Assembly (NCBI RefSeq): GCF_024300825.1
Contig: NZ_CP101323.1
Coordinates: 1,116,001 to 1,180,000 of the forward strand
DNA length: 64,000 nt
Origin: Natronomonas gomsonensis
GTDB taxonomy: Archaea; Halobacteriota; Halobacteria; Halobacteriales; Haloarculaceae
Direction of reading: 5' to 3'
The position numbers were made by a program, and so were the translations under genes. Each line of letters begins with the position of its first letter. Within the stretch, counting starts at the first letter, position 1. The notes beneath the pieces are model-generated. The model saw nothing but the letters and a program-made list of their open reading frames with translations, ran no database searches and had not been told where the DNA came from. This document shows, piece by piece, positions 8,723 to 17,632 of the stretch.

Positions 8723-10987
8723 ATGTCTAATACCAGGAGCTATCCAGACTTTTTCGTCTCTAATCGGATGGAAAAGCCAGGTCGGGGGGAAGCCCAGTGG
8801 GAAGTATGGCAGAATATAAAACGGTCTCTAAGTACTGACTGGGCTGCTGGATACTATAATTATCCAATTAGAGACGCACACAATCGATTTGAACACGTCC
8901 CAGACATTTTCGTTCTACATGCTGACCTCGGGATATTGGTATTCACTTGCCGACGTTACACTATTGATGATATTGACACGGTTACAAATGAGAGGTGGGA
9001 AATTTCCGGCGATGCAGATTATCCTCTCTCAGAAGTCGTAAATCAGCTCGCGCGGATACATTCACAGATTACTGGGATTCCGGAGACGATGAGTCTTGCT
9101 GGCAAGATATCACGAATTGCTGCCGTTGCCCTTCCAAATATTACACACGAGGAATGGGCTGATGCAGATTTTCCGGAAGTAAATGGTTTGATTCTGTTTG
9201 AGTCAGACCTTCAAAATAGTAATCTCTACGAGCGGCTGGAAGAAGAAAAAGATGGGGAGAGTATAACAGAAGACGAATTTAAAACGGCAAGACGGCGGAT
9301 TAACCAGGGAGATATACTTTCATCAAACCGCGAACCAATATCTGAAGATGAGCTACTACACACAAAGAAGAGTTTATACCGAGCTGCTACATGGGGATTC
9401 GACCTTCGCGAACAGGACAAGCAGCAGGAACAGATTGGGTTACATATTCCTCCGGGCCCCCAGCAAATCCGTGGTATTGCGGGGTCAGGGAAAACCACTA
9501 TAATGGCCAAAAAGGCGGCAGTAATGCACACTCAACGACCCGAATGGGATATTGTCTTCACATTTAATACGAGGAGTCTATATCAAACGATTCGGAAGGC
9601 AATTGGAAGATTCTATAACGACCTATCAGATGGAGAGGAATTTGGAGATAATCTTCGCGTCTGGCATGCTTGGGGACAAGACCCATCTCGGACTGGGCCT
9701 GATGAACAGCACAAAGGGTTATATCGCGAAATTGCGAAACGCGCGGGTATCTCTCCATATCGACTAATACATCAAACACCTGGGAACCCCTCGTTAGAAG
9801 CACACTGTAGGGACCTTTTGGAGGCTGATGAGGATATTCCTCAGCTCTACGATGCTATTCTGATTGATGAGGCTCAGGATTTCGGACCGAACTTCTATAG
9901 GATGTGTTATGAGGCACTCAAAGAGCCTAAGCGATTGATATGGGCCTACGACGAAGCACAGAGTCTTAGTAAACTATCTGCCCCAAGTCCAAAGACGATA
10001 TTTGGGGATGAATACTCTGGTGACGATGGTATTGATATGAGTGGCTTCTACGAAGGAGGGATAACAAAGAGTTTTGTCATGAGACAATCTTATCGGACGC
10101 CCAGAGAAGTGTTAATGGCGGGTCATGCCTTGGGTATGGGTCTTTACAGAGATGATGGAATTGTGAATACTCTCACCACAAAGGATGACTGGAGAGCAAT
10201 TGGTTATGAGGTTGGAGAGAATAGTAATTTCTCTGATATAGGAAGCGAAATCCGCATCCGTCGAAACAGGGACTTGTCACCTCATCCACTTCAGAGCCAT
10301 GTTGAGCCTGGCGAGCTGATTGAAAAGTCATTCTGTGATAGCTTTGAAGCTGAAATTGAGAAGGTTTCTCAGCAGGTCATTAACGATATTGAAGAAGAAG
10401 AGCTAGACCCAGAACAGATATTAGTCGTCTGTGTTGGGCCATACGACTACTCCTCTGAGCCATCAAATGAAACGGCACGAAATGTTCGTGCCGCTCGCAT
10501 CGCGAGCAAATTAAACTCATTAGGAGAAGACCGACTAGAAAGAGATGATTCCCATAATTTAGCCCATATCCCAACTTCTGGAAGTCGAGATGAGTTTTGG
10601 CAAGAAGATAGGGTTACTATTTCAGGAATAAATAGGGCAAAAGGAAATGAAGCAGCTTCGGTGTACATCGTTGGGTCGGAACAGATTCCAAAATCTAATT
10701 GGGAAAGAGTTTTGATTGAAAACAATAATTTACTATGGCGTGATAATTATGCACAAGTCCGTAACGAGATTTTCGTCGGAATCACGCGCTCCGAAGGATG
10801 GTGCCACATTTCTGGAGTAGGCGATACCGAGAACGACTTCTTGAGAGAAGTAGATGAAGTTCTCAGTATCGTCTCCACTGATGAGCCTGAATTGGTTTTT
10901 GCCGCTCCGAACCCGAAGGATATGGATGGTAACATTTCTTTAGATGATTCTGTTCCACGAGAGATTGATTACTTCTCAGAATCCTAA
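8723..10987 (+). CDS. Superfamily 1 (UvrD-like) helicase with N-terminal NERD-like domain
   Basis: 754 residues. The N-terminus (GRGEAQWEVWQNIKRSL then DIFVLHADLGILVFTCRRY) follows the pattern of a NERD nuclease-related domain, but the usual E-x-K end of the core strand reads FTCRRY, so nuclease activity is doubtful. Helicase motifs are intact: Walker A GIAGSGKTT (about 250-258), Walker B LIDEAQDF (about 378-386), QSYRTPREV (about 454), a motif V-like GINRAKGNEAAS (about 634) and motif VI FVGITRSEGW (about 682). It is AT-rich and follows a membrane-protein gene. It is probably a DNA-acting ATPase in a defence context; its target is unknown. Confidence 0.85.
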   Translation: MSNTRSYPDFFVSNRMEKPGRGEAQWEVWQNIKRSLSTDWAAGYYNYPIRDAHNRFEHVPDIFVLHADLGILVFTCRRYTIDDIDTVTNERWEISGDADYPLSEVVNQLARIHSQITGIPETMSLAGKISRIAAVALPNITHEEWADADFPEVNGLILFESDLQNSNLYERLEEEKDGESITEDEFKTARRRINQGDILSSNREPISEDELLHTKKSLYRAATWGFDLREQDKQQEQIGLHIPPGPQQIRGIAGSGKTTIMAKKAAVMHTQRPEWDIVFTFNTRSLYQTIRKAIGRFYNDLSDGEEFGDNLRVWHAWGQDPSRTGPDEQHKGLYREIAKRAGISPYRLIHQTPGNPSLEAHCRDLLEADEDIPQLYDAILIDEAQDFGPNFYRMCYEALKEPKRLIWAYDEAQSLSKLSAPSPKTIFGDEYSGDDGIDMSGFYEGGITKSFVMRQSYRTPREVLMAGHALGMGLYRDDGIVNTLTTKDDWRAIGYEVGENSNFSDIGSEIRIRRNRDLSPHPLQSHVEPGELIEKSFCDSFEAEIEKVSQQVINDIEEEELDPEQILVVCVGPYDYSSEPSNETARNVRAARIASKLNSLGEDRLERDDSHNLAHIPTSGSRDEFWQEDRVTISGINRAKGNEAASVYIVGSEQIPKSNWERVLIENNNLLWRDNYAQVRNEIFVGITRSEGWCHISGVGDTENDFLREVDEVLSIVSTDEPELVFAAPNPKDMDGNISLDDSVPREIDYFSES

Positions 10988-11087
10988 TAGTCCCTTACAG
11001 ACCAATTAGGAAAGGCCCGTCTGGTTATTTCTGATAAGCGAGTATCTCTTTGAGCAATCTCGATTGTGGTTACCACTTCAACATTTC

Positions 11088-11330
11088 TTAAGGTTCTCTA
11101 GCCCACCACACTACGGCTCGTGCCCCGACTTTTTTTGATTGCACTTTATTTTGGTCTTGAAGTTCATGTAATCGCTGGCGGACTGCTTCACTCGTACATC
11201 CAAAGTGTTCCCCTACCTCCTTTGCAGTCAATACCGGGTCATCCGATTCTCGCAATACCTCAAGTACAAGCTCGGTTGAGATTGTCGAGACGTATTGTCC
11301 CTGTTCGTTTCGCTCGCGGTCATCAGTCAT
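11088..11330 (-). CDS. Winged-helix transcriptional regulator, probable repressor
   Basis: 80 residues from ATG 11330; the frame extends 16 codons further but into the promoter. TELVLEVLRESDDPVLTAKEVGEHFGCTSEAVRQRLHELQDQNKVQSKKVGARAVVWWAREP is a standard winged helix with a beta wing. A TATA-like TTAAAT (on the minus strand, 11355-11360) lies about 26 nt upstream of the ATG, so the mRNA is probably leaderless. A CCTATTGCCAC box abuts this TATA box and recurs as a palindrome in the promoter of the divergent SWIM gene, suggesting that this protein controls both. 10988-11087 holds no gene. Confidence 0.8.
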   Translation of the reverse strand: MTDDRERNEQGQYVSTISTELVLEVLRESDDPVLTAKEVGEHFGCTSEAVRQRLHELQDQNKVQSKKVGARAVVWWAREP

Positions 11331-11360
11331 AATCACGGATACGAACCCTCGCCATTTAAC

Positions 11361-11411
11361 CCTATTGCCACGAGACAAAAGGCTTAATACCTATTGCCAC
11401 ATAGCAATAGG
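11361..11411. promoter_or_regulatory. Divergent promoter with repeated operator boxes
   Basis: CCTATTGCCAC at 11361-11371 recurs at 11390-11400, where it forms half of the palindrome CCTATTGC-6 nt-GCAATAGG (11390-11411). The palindrome lies between a TTAATA box (11384-11389) and the expected start of the rightward transcript near 11412, the place where a bound repressor would block initiation. The first box abuts the TATA box of the leftward winged-helix gene. Confidence 0.65.
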
Positions 11412-11504
11412 TAGAGACAGACCGGTTCCTCGGGGCGCTCCGTTCGGAGGAAGTGCCCGCGTGCTAGGGACACGCGAGCCGGGTTGTCTCGGTTGACACA
11501 ACCC
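11412..11504 (+). ncRNA. Structured 5' leader of the SWIM-finger gene
   Basis: About 92 nt between the predicted transcript start and ATG 11505 fold into three consecutive hairpins: (1) 11426-11458, with alternative pairings TTCCTC/GAGGAA and GGGCGCT/AGTGCCC around a CTCC-GTTC-GGAG stem; (2) CGCGTG (11458-11463)/CACGCG (11471-11476) with a 7-nt loop; (3) GGGTTGTCTC (11481-11490)/GACACAACCC (11495-11504), one mismatch, ending at the base before the ATG. Most genes here have no leader at all, so this is unusual. It is a candidate cis-acting RNA or post-transcriptional control site. Confidence 0.55.
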
Positions 11505-12005
11505 ATGACCGACTACAATACTTCCGAAGTTGAAGGTACCGACCTCGAACCCCGAACTGAGCGCGCGCTCACCGAGTACATGACGGTGCTCTCACTGGGT
11601 GGTGATATCTACAGTGTGACGACCCAGAGTGGTTCCGAGTACCGCGTCGACGCTCGTGAAGGTCGCTGCACTTGCCCGGACCACAGGCACCGTGACGTCC
11701 GCTGTAAGCACCAGCGCCGTGTCGCCTTCGCAGTTGGCGATAGCGCGGTCCCATCTGGCGTCGAAGAAGTTGATGAGCAGCTCGGTGAGCACGTCGAAGA
11801 GTCGCCTCAGATAGCCGCTACCGACGGTGGCGAAGTCATCAGTGGGCACTCCGAGGAGAGGAGCGAAGCAGAGTACACCTACCACGTTGAGCCGCCGGAA
11901 CAGGGTGGGGCGCGGTACGTCCGGTGCGAGGGCTGTGGGCGCGAAGTCATTCCGGCCGACCCGGACCTAATTCAGCATCCCAACGAGTGTCCCAACAGCG
12001 AGTAA
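11505..12005 (+). CDS. SWIM zinc-finger protein
   Basis: 166 residues from ATG 11505; the upstream TTG lies inside a hairpin and is unlikely. Residues about 40-75 are a SWIM finger: YRVDAREGRCTCPDHRHRDVRCKHQRRVAFAVG (C-x-C-x(n)-C-x-H). An acidic linker follows, then a C-terminal treble-Cys/His segment YVRCEGCGREV...HPNECPN, a second zinc site. SWIM fingers bind DNA or proteins. It is divergent from a winged-helix gene, shares its operator region and carries a long structured leader. The role in the element is unknown; it lies next to the AddAB-like nuclease genes but on the opposite strand. Confidence 0.82.
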   Translation: MTDYNTSEVEGTDLEPRTERALTEYMTVLSLGGDIYSVTTQSGSEYRVDAREGRCTCPDHRHRDVRCKHQRRVAFAVGDSAVPSGVEEVDEQLGEHVEESPQIAATDGGEVISGHSEERSEAEYTYHVEPPEQGGARYVRCEGCGREVIPADPDLIQHPNECPNSE

Positions 12006-12006
12006 C

Positions 12007-14877
12007 TCACTCAGTGCTCGTCTCCATAACGAGCTGGCGCAGTTCTGATTTGGATAGCGCGTCAATAGAGACCTGTTCTCCAGATTGAGTGTAGAATATC
12101 GACGGGCGTACCGTCCGTTCAGGATACATATCGGTGAGGACGTGGTAGTAGACGCTCAGTTGCTTCCGGTATTCCGGCTCAGCATGGCGGCTTCTATCAG
12201 TTTTGTAGTCGATGATTTCGACAGTATCTGAAGTCAGATGGAGTAAATCGATGACGCCAGAAAGAGTGACTCTTCCCCGCTCAGTTTCGAGAGGTAGATA
12301 CGCATTCTCTTCCGCGTGGAGTTTGCCAGGAAGGGAATCGAGAAGAGATTTCACGTGTCTCTCATCAGCATTCCGTGGGTCTACATCTGCCCCGAGGCAA
12401 TACTGCTCGGCGTATTCATGCACCCGAGTACCAAACTCCATTCCCTCTCCGCCTTCGACCTCCTCGTAGACTGTTTCGTCCATTAGCGAATGAGGGGAGT
12501 AACCTTCAGGACCAATACCGTCCGGGAGAGAGATTTCTAACACCTGACCCTCGTCTTTCGAAGTATCGAAGCTTGGCACGTCTGGGTCGCCAGATTGCAC
12601 ATCCACAGGAAGTTCTTCAAGGAACGTATTCGGGTCATCACCGGCAGTAAATAGGACATGACTCTCTGCACGAGTAATCGCTACGTAGAGCAGCCGTCGT
12701 TCCTCATCGTAGTCCCGTCCTAAACACCTACGGAGTACATCTACCCTCCAGTTGTCGTAAATATACGGCTGCCCGTGTGCTTCAGAGTACGTTTTGCGAT
12801 GCCTCAGCCCCGTGGCATCGTCGTACATTATCGTCTGGCTTCCACCACTTGATGGGGGGAAACGCCCGCTATTCATATTCGCCACAATAACGATTGGATG
12901 TTCGAGACCTTTCGTGGCGTGTATAGTCTGGACGGTGACCGAATTGTCCTCCGCACTCGTATTCACTTCGTGCGTGCTCCCGTGTTCGATACCGTTTGCG
13001 ATGAATCGAATGAGGTCTCCGTGGGTGAGTGTCGTCGTCTTGCGGATAGACTCGATAGTATGCAGCAGCACATCAGCGCGCGGACCAGTGAAGCCATACC
13101 GTTCGAATACCCGACGAACTACGCCCCCGAGGGAGTCAAGCGATGTGAGGGTATCACGGAACGCCAGCATCTCGTCGGGATAGGATTCCGTTTCGAGGAT
13201 GTGTTTAACCTCGTCAAGAGTGTATCCAGCACGCTCTAGGACCGGTGCCCAACCTCGTTCTCCATCGTGTTCGAGAATACGAAGCCACGCCAGAAGCAGC
13301 TTCGCCTGGTCTGTTCGGAAGAGTTCGATACCGCCCTCGTAGGCCATCGGAAGCCCGTGGTCGTCTGCAACCTGTTGGAGTTCCCGGCCGAAATCACGTG
13401 TTCGAGTCAGTACTGCGATGTCACGATACTGTGGAAGGCGAAGGTCCCCGTCGTCATCTTCAACGCGATACTCGGGACTTCCGACGATAGTATCGATAGC
13501 CGTTAGAAGTGCTTCGTGCTCGTCCTCGTGTTGTAAGGCCCGAATGGTAGAGTTGTCATGGTCGGAATTCGAGTTGAGGTGGACGATACGATTGCGTACG
13601 GATTCGACATCGACTGAATCATATTTCGCTGCTGGAACGACCAAGCTCTCCTCGGAGAAATCCAGTATCGTCTGGGTCGACCGATAGTTCTCTTCGAGTT
13701 CGATATTCTGGACCGATGAAGTGTCATACTCTACCCGTTTGTGGTCACTGTTCAATTCTGATGCGAACTGTGATAGCCGGTCACGAAACTCCAAAATGTT
13801 CTCTACAGCAGCATACTGGAACGAATAGATACTCTGCTTCCAGTCACCCACGACACAGATGTTGTCAGTATCAGCTAAGAGCAAGGCCAATTTGAATTGA
13901 ATCTCACTAGAGTCCTGAAACTCGTCGACCATCACGTAGTCGAACCCGTGTTGCTCGCGAAGGTGGTGGTCTTCACACAACAGGACGAATGCGAACAGTT
14001 GGAGGAATCCGAAGTTCAGGTAATTACGAGAGAGAGCGAATTGGAGGTACTCGAAGTACACGTCGTGGACAAATTCTTTGAGCGACTCTCGGTCCTCATC
14101 GAACACTCGGAGAGCGAGTTCCTCCGGAACCTGCTTCCCATCACCTCGGATTTCATCTTTCGGAGGCGCATTCGGTAGATAGCATTTGTTCTTTCCGTAG
14201 CGATAGAGCTTCGACCGAAGCCGTGATTGCTTGCTCCCCTCGTTGCGTGGGGTGTTCATCTGGTCGAACTGCTGTTTGAATTCGGAGTAGTCACCATCGA
14301 GGTGGCTCTCACTATCACGATACCACCCGTCTTTCGTTGGAAAGACTCCCTTGGCAGCGAGCTCGTTAATGAGGTCGAGCAGCTCGGTGGGGTCAGATAT
14401 CGTTCGGAGGATATTGCTGTACTCGGGATGGCCATCGGTGAATTGCTCGAAGAACTCCTGAAAGAGAGCCTCCTCAACGAGGTCATCCTCGATTATTCGG
14501 GTGGTGCTCGGAATGTGGTCGTCAATGCCGAGGAGGGATGGAGCGTCGAATCCGTGTTCCTGAAGAATATCATGACAGAGACTGTGGAAGGTCTGAATTG
14601 GTGCATCAGCCAGTTCAGCCATACTGTAATCACAGTGGCGGACTATGCGGTCTTTCATCTCACGGGCCGCATTCCGAGTGAAGGTAATCAATAGAATATC
14701 ATCCGGCGAGCTATCCGTCGTATCGAGAATATTTGCATACCGGCGGGTGACAGCAAACGTCTTTCCCGTGCCGGCTCCGGCGTCTACGAGATACGTACCG
14801 TCTGTGTTGTTGATGAGCTTTCGCTGCTTTTTATTCGGCTCAGGACTACCGTCGTCATCATCTGACGCTCTTCTCAT
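12007..14877 (-). CDS. AddA/RecB-like helicase-nuclease
   Basis: 956 residues. Helicase core: Q motif NKKQRKLI (about 15-22), Walker A DAGAGTGKT (about 32-40), Walker B VDEFQDSS (about 317), motif IV-like LEENYRSTQ, motif V TIHATKGLEH (about 645) and motif VI LLYVAITRAESH (about 727). The C-terminus has a RecB-family PD-(D/E)xK nuclease: MEFGTRVHEYAE, GVIDLL and EIIDYKTD (about 885). It overlaps its upstream partner by four bases (14874-14877), the gene pairing of AddA/AddB. In bacteria such enzymes process double-strand ends. Here a defence or recombination role in the element is inferred from context. Confidence 0.85.
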   Translation of the reverse strand: MRRASDDDDGSPEPNKKQRKLINNTDGTYLVDAGAGTGKTFAVTRRYANILDTTDSSPDDILLITFTRNAAREMKDRIVRHCDYSMAELADAPIQTFHSLCHDILQEHGFDAPSLLGIDDHIPSTTRIIEDDLVEEALFQEFFEQFTDGHPEYSNILRTISDPTELLDLINELAAKGVFPTKDGWYRDSESHLDGDYSEFKQQFDQMNTPRNEGSKQSRLRSKLYRYGKNKCYLPNAPPKDEIRGDGKQVPEELALRVFDEDRESLKEFVHDVYFEYLQFALSRNYLNFGFLQLFAFVLLCEDHHLREQHGFDYVMVDEFQDSSEIQFKLALLLADTDNICVVGDWKQSIYSFQYAAVENILEFRDRLSQFASELNSDHKRVEYDTSSVQNIELEENYRSTQTILDFSEESLVVPAAKYDSVDVESVRNRIVHLNSNSDHDNSTIRALQHEDEHEALLTAIDTIVGSPEYRVEDDDGDLRLPQYRDIAVLTRTRDFGRELQQVADDHGLPMAYEGGIELFRTDQAKLLLAWLRILEHDGERGWAPVLERAGYTLDEVKHILETESYPDEMLAFRDTLTSLDSLGGVVRRVFERYGFTGPRADVLLHTIESIRKTTTLTHGDLIRFIANGIEHGSTHEVNTSAEDNSVTVQTIHATKGLEHPIVIVANMNSGRFPPSSGGSQTIMYDDATGLRHRKTYSEAHGQPYIYDNWRVDVLRRCLGRDYDEERRLLYVAITRAESHVLFTAGDDPNTFLEELPVDVQSGDPDVPSFDTSKDEGQVLEISLPDGIGPEGYSPHSLMDETVYEEVEGGEGMEFGTRVHEYAEQYCLGADVDPRNADERHVKSLLDSLPGKLHAEENAYLPLETERGRVTLSGVIDLLHLTSDTVEIIDYKTDRSRHAEPEYRKQLSVYYHVLTDMYPERTVRPSIFYTQSGEQVSIDALSKSELRQLVMETSTE

Positions 14878-17468
14878 CGCCCGTCCTCCAGCAGAAGGTC
14901 GCGGTGGTTGACGCGCCGGTAATTCGGTTCGTCTACGAGGTCAGCGATAGGGAAACGCCCCTCACCAGCTCGACGGGCATTAAGCTCCTGTAGACGTTCC
15001 CGGATGAATTCCTCGAAGGCATCAAGTTCATCTTCGAAATAGTTCCGATTCCGGATACGCATGAGGTCCCGCATCGCCTGCTTGCAGCCATTTTCGACGT
15101 ATTTGTAGTCTCCTACGACATCCTTCATTTTGCTCGTGAACACGCGTCCGAACTCCGATTCGATGAGTTCGTCCCTGTCCCGAGTAGCGGGGAAGTCGGA
15201 GTCCTCGAACACGGCTGCATAGTCCTCATAAGACGATTTCGAGAGTGTCTTCTGACAGTCGTTCGACCCCTCATCCCGCAGTTGCTCGTAGGTTTCCTCG
15301 CTAGCAATATACTCGACGTAGGGAATTGGATAGTACTGGACGGTGGTAAGCGTATCATCCAAGTTTGCGCTGCCTTGGACAATGTCGTCAAGGTTCTCCA
15401 AGAAGTGGACGAAGACGAATTCAAGTTGCTCGTTGGGATGTTTCGTCCGCTGATGAGCGAGGTACAGGATAGCCTGGAAGTTGGGTGTGTCCGAGATATC
15501 GTCGATTGAGGAGTTCTTGACCACCTGTGTCGCTGACTTTTTTGACCCACTCTTGTAGTCGACCAGCCGATGCGATGATGCTACGAGGTCGATTTTGCCC
15601 TTTGCACCCAGGTCTTCGTTGTCGAACCACTGCTCCGAGATGTCAGCGCCAACAGCTCGGTCGAAGTGTTCAGCAAACGCGTTCTCTTCACGACGTCTGC
15701 TGTTGATAGCTAACTGGTCTGAGTCAGGTGCATGTCGGTCGAGAAAGCTGATGATGTTCTGTAAGCCTGCTCGGTATCGCGTTCGATGAACCCGTTCGTC
15801 TATATCGCGAACGAACGGCTCCATCTCGGCGACCATCAACTCGGCTAAGTCATCGATATCCTCAGCAGAAACCGCATCCGGATGATGGACATAGAACTCA
15901 GCGAATTCATGGAAGAGGTTTCCTTCCCGGAAGTAATCCTTGTCCGGCGAGTCGACTATTCGGTCGAAAAAGTAGTCTCTGGGTGAATTGACGTAGGTAC
16001 TGAGACTAGACTGACTGATGGTTGTGAGTTCGGTTGCAGAGACTGGCCGCGATTCAGCCTCAAACGGCTTTTCGGAAGGACTCTCCTGAGTGATATAACG
16101 CTCTGTGCTGAGGTCTGCGAAACGGGAGTACGACTCCTCCAGAAGTTCCTCGAAGTACAGACACGGCGTTACGGGGCTACCTCCCACGGTGTCCCGAATG
16201 AGGTAGTATTGCGAGGCTCCATTTTGGAGCAGGAGCTGAAATTGCCTGAGATGACGGTCGAATTCAGTTTCGCGGTCCACCCATGGTCGTCGGGGAGGAG
16301 TCCTTGTCCAGTCGTCATCTAACCCGATATAGAACACGAGTGGACGGTCAACATGGGTCGCGGATTTGGCATCGGCAAGAAGGACACCTTCATTCTCGCG
16401 GTCGATGGGAACCTCGTATGACTGTAGGTAGAATGCTAAGTCGTCAACCCTTGCTTCGGTGACCGTCTGGGATGCGAGGCCAAGCGTTTCCAGCTCTTCG
16501 TGAAACGCCCTCAACTCCGTATCATCAAGGAGTGCTTCATACTCTTCGAGCGCTGTCTCGAACGTTAGGTCACCAGCTTCGACACTGTTACACCAGTCGA
16601 TAAGCCAGTCACCTTCAGGAGCATCAAGCCTGTGCAGACGCTTCTCTTCGTGGTCAGTGTCTACTTCCCGTCCTACGTGTTGAAGGACCGGTTGGACGTC
16701 GGAAACACGGACGTCGTTCCCCCGGAAAGCGATGCGGAGGAGTTGTAGAAATGCCCGATGGTCAGGCTCATCAAGGAATCCTGGACCACCATAGAATGGG
16801 ATATCAGCAGCGTCTAACGCCGATTCAATCAGGGGAGAGAACTCGCTACCCGCATCGAGGACGATTGCGACCTCATCGGCAGTCTGCTCATCGATTGTGG
16901 AGAGAATCGCGTTGATAATGTCCGCAGATGTGTCGAAGAGACTGAACGGTGGCTGGTCGAATTTCCCGTCAGTGAAGCGGTCGACAGTATCGTAGTCAGA
17001 TGGCAGAATTGACCGCTCCAACTCGGTCAATTGGGGGTACCCGATGACAGCCAAGTCTGTCGTTTCATCGATTTCGTGGTCAGTGAGATATCGAGAGGTC
17101 GTGTCGAGATGACGGACGTGCTCAACAGCCTGTTCGACAGCAGCATTATCGAACTGGTCGTACTCCAGAATACCATCCGGTTGGGCGGTATATTCCCAGC
17201 AGTGGATGATTTCTTCGCCAAGGTAGGCCGCCTGCTTCCAGGAAAGGTCTGTCTTGTGGAGCAGTTCGAGAAAGGCTGTCCGCTCTTCGACTTGCTCACG
17301 TCGCCCGGCAGCTAATCTCCGAGGAGTCGTCGCAAACGTTCCCAGGTGGGGGCGGTCCAACTGTCGGCTCAGTGCGCTGGCAAGAGGTGCGTCCGGAACA
17401 AGAACGAGGTCGTATCCCTTGACGTCGTCATAGAGAGCAGGAAGGGACTTCGCCTGCTGAATTGGCAC
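14874..17468 (-). CDS. AddB-like PD-(D/E)xK nuclease, partner of the helicase-nuclease
   Basis: 864 residues from GTG 17468. The N-terminus (LVLVPDAPLASALSRQL) and middle (PLVFYIGLDDDWTR) look like a helicase fold without a Walker A motif, as in AddB-type subunits. The C-terminal nuclease shows AKGKIDLVASSHRLVDYKSGSKK (about 622-645), the D...D-x-K core, and FREGNLFHEFAEFYVHH, the upstream conserved His/Glu. Classical AddB has a four-Cys iron-sulphur clasp; here the corresponding region reads STYVNSPRDYFFDRI without Cys, so the cluster is probably absent. It is co-transcribed with the downstream helicase-nuclease and divergent from the DUF499 gene. Confidence 0.75.
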   Translation of the reverse strand: MPIQQAKSLPALYDDVKGYDLVLVPDAPLASALSRQLDRPHLGTFATTPRRLAAGRREQVEERTAFLELLHKTDLSWKQAAYLGEEIIHCWEYTAQPDGILEYDQFDNAAVEQAVEHVRHLDTTSRYLTDHEIDETTDLAVIGYPQLTELERSILPSDYDTVDRFTDGKFDQPPFSLFDTSADIINAILSTIDEQTADEVAIVLDAGSEFSPLIESALDAADIPFYGGPGFLDEPDHRAFLQLLRIAFRGNDVRVSDVQPVLQHVGREVDTDHEEKRLHRLDAPEGDWLIDWCNSVEAGDLTFETALEEYEALLDDTELRAFHEELETLGLASQTVTEARVDDLAFYLQSYEVPIDRENEGVLLADAKSATHVDRPLVFYIGLDDDWTRTPPRRPWVDRETEFDRHLRQFQLLLQNGASQYYLIRDTVGGSPVTPCLYFEELLEESYSRFADLSTERYITQESPSEKPFEAESRPVSATELTTISQSSLSTYVNSPRDYFFDRIVDSPDKDYFREGNLFHEFAEFYVHHPDAVSAEDIDDLAELMVAEMEPFVRDIDERVHRTRYRAGLQNIISFLDRHAPDSDQLAINSRRREENAFAEHFDRAVGADISEQWFDNEDLGAKGKIDLVASSHRLVDYKSGSKKSATQVVKNSSIDDISDTPNFQAILYLAHQRTKHPNEQLEFVFVHFLENLDDIVQGSANLDDTLTTVQYYPIPYVEYIASEETYEQLRDEGSNDCQKTLSKSSYEDYAAVFEDSDFPATRDRDELIESEFGRVFTSKMKDVVGDYKYVENGCKQAMRDLMRIRNRNYFEDELDAFEEFIRERLQELNARRAGEGRFPIADLVDEPNYRRVNHRDLLLEDGR

Positions 17469-17491
17469 AGTACCATACTCCTAGGTTTGGC

Positions 17492-17505
17492 GGATAAGCT
17501 TATCC
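17492..17505. promoter_or_regulatory. 14-bp perfect palindrome in a divergent promoter
   Basis: GGATAAGCTTATCC lies 24 bp upstream of the AddB-like gene, in the 164-bp gap shared with the DUF499 gene. A TATA-like TATTTTAAC near 17601-17609 sits about 26 nt before the DUF499 ATG. The palindrome is a candidate operator for the leftward nuclease operon. Confidence 0.45.
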
Positions 17506-17632
17506 CCAGAAAATGACCGAATACGGATGAGGTCTCAGGTCTGACAGAGAGGCTGAACAACTTTGAGGTGAGGTGACCATCGTCTGTAACACTAGCCAGT
17601 ATTTTAACTGATGCCTACTTTTCTGAAGACAT

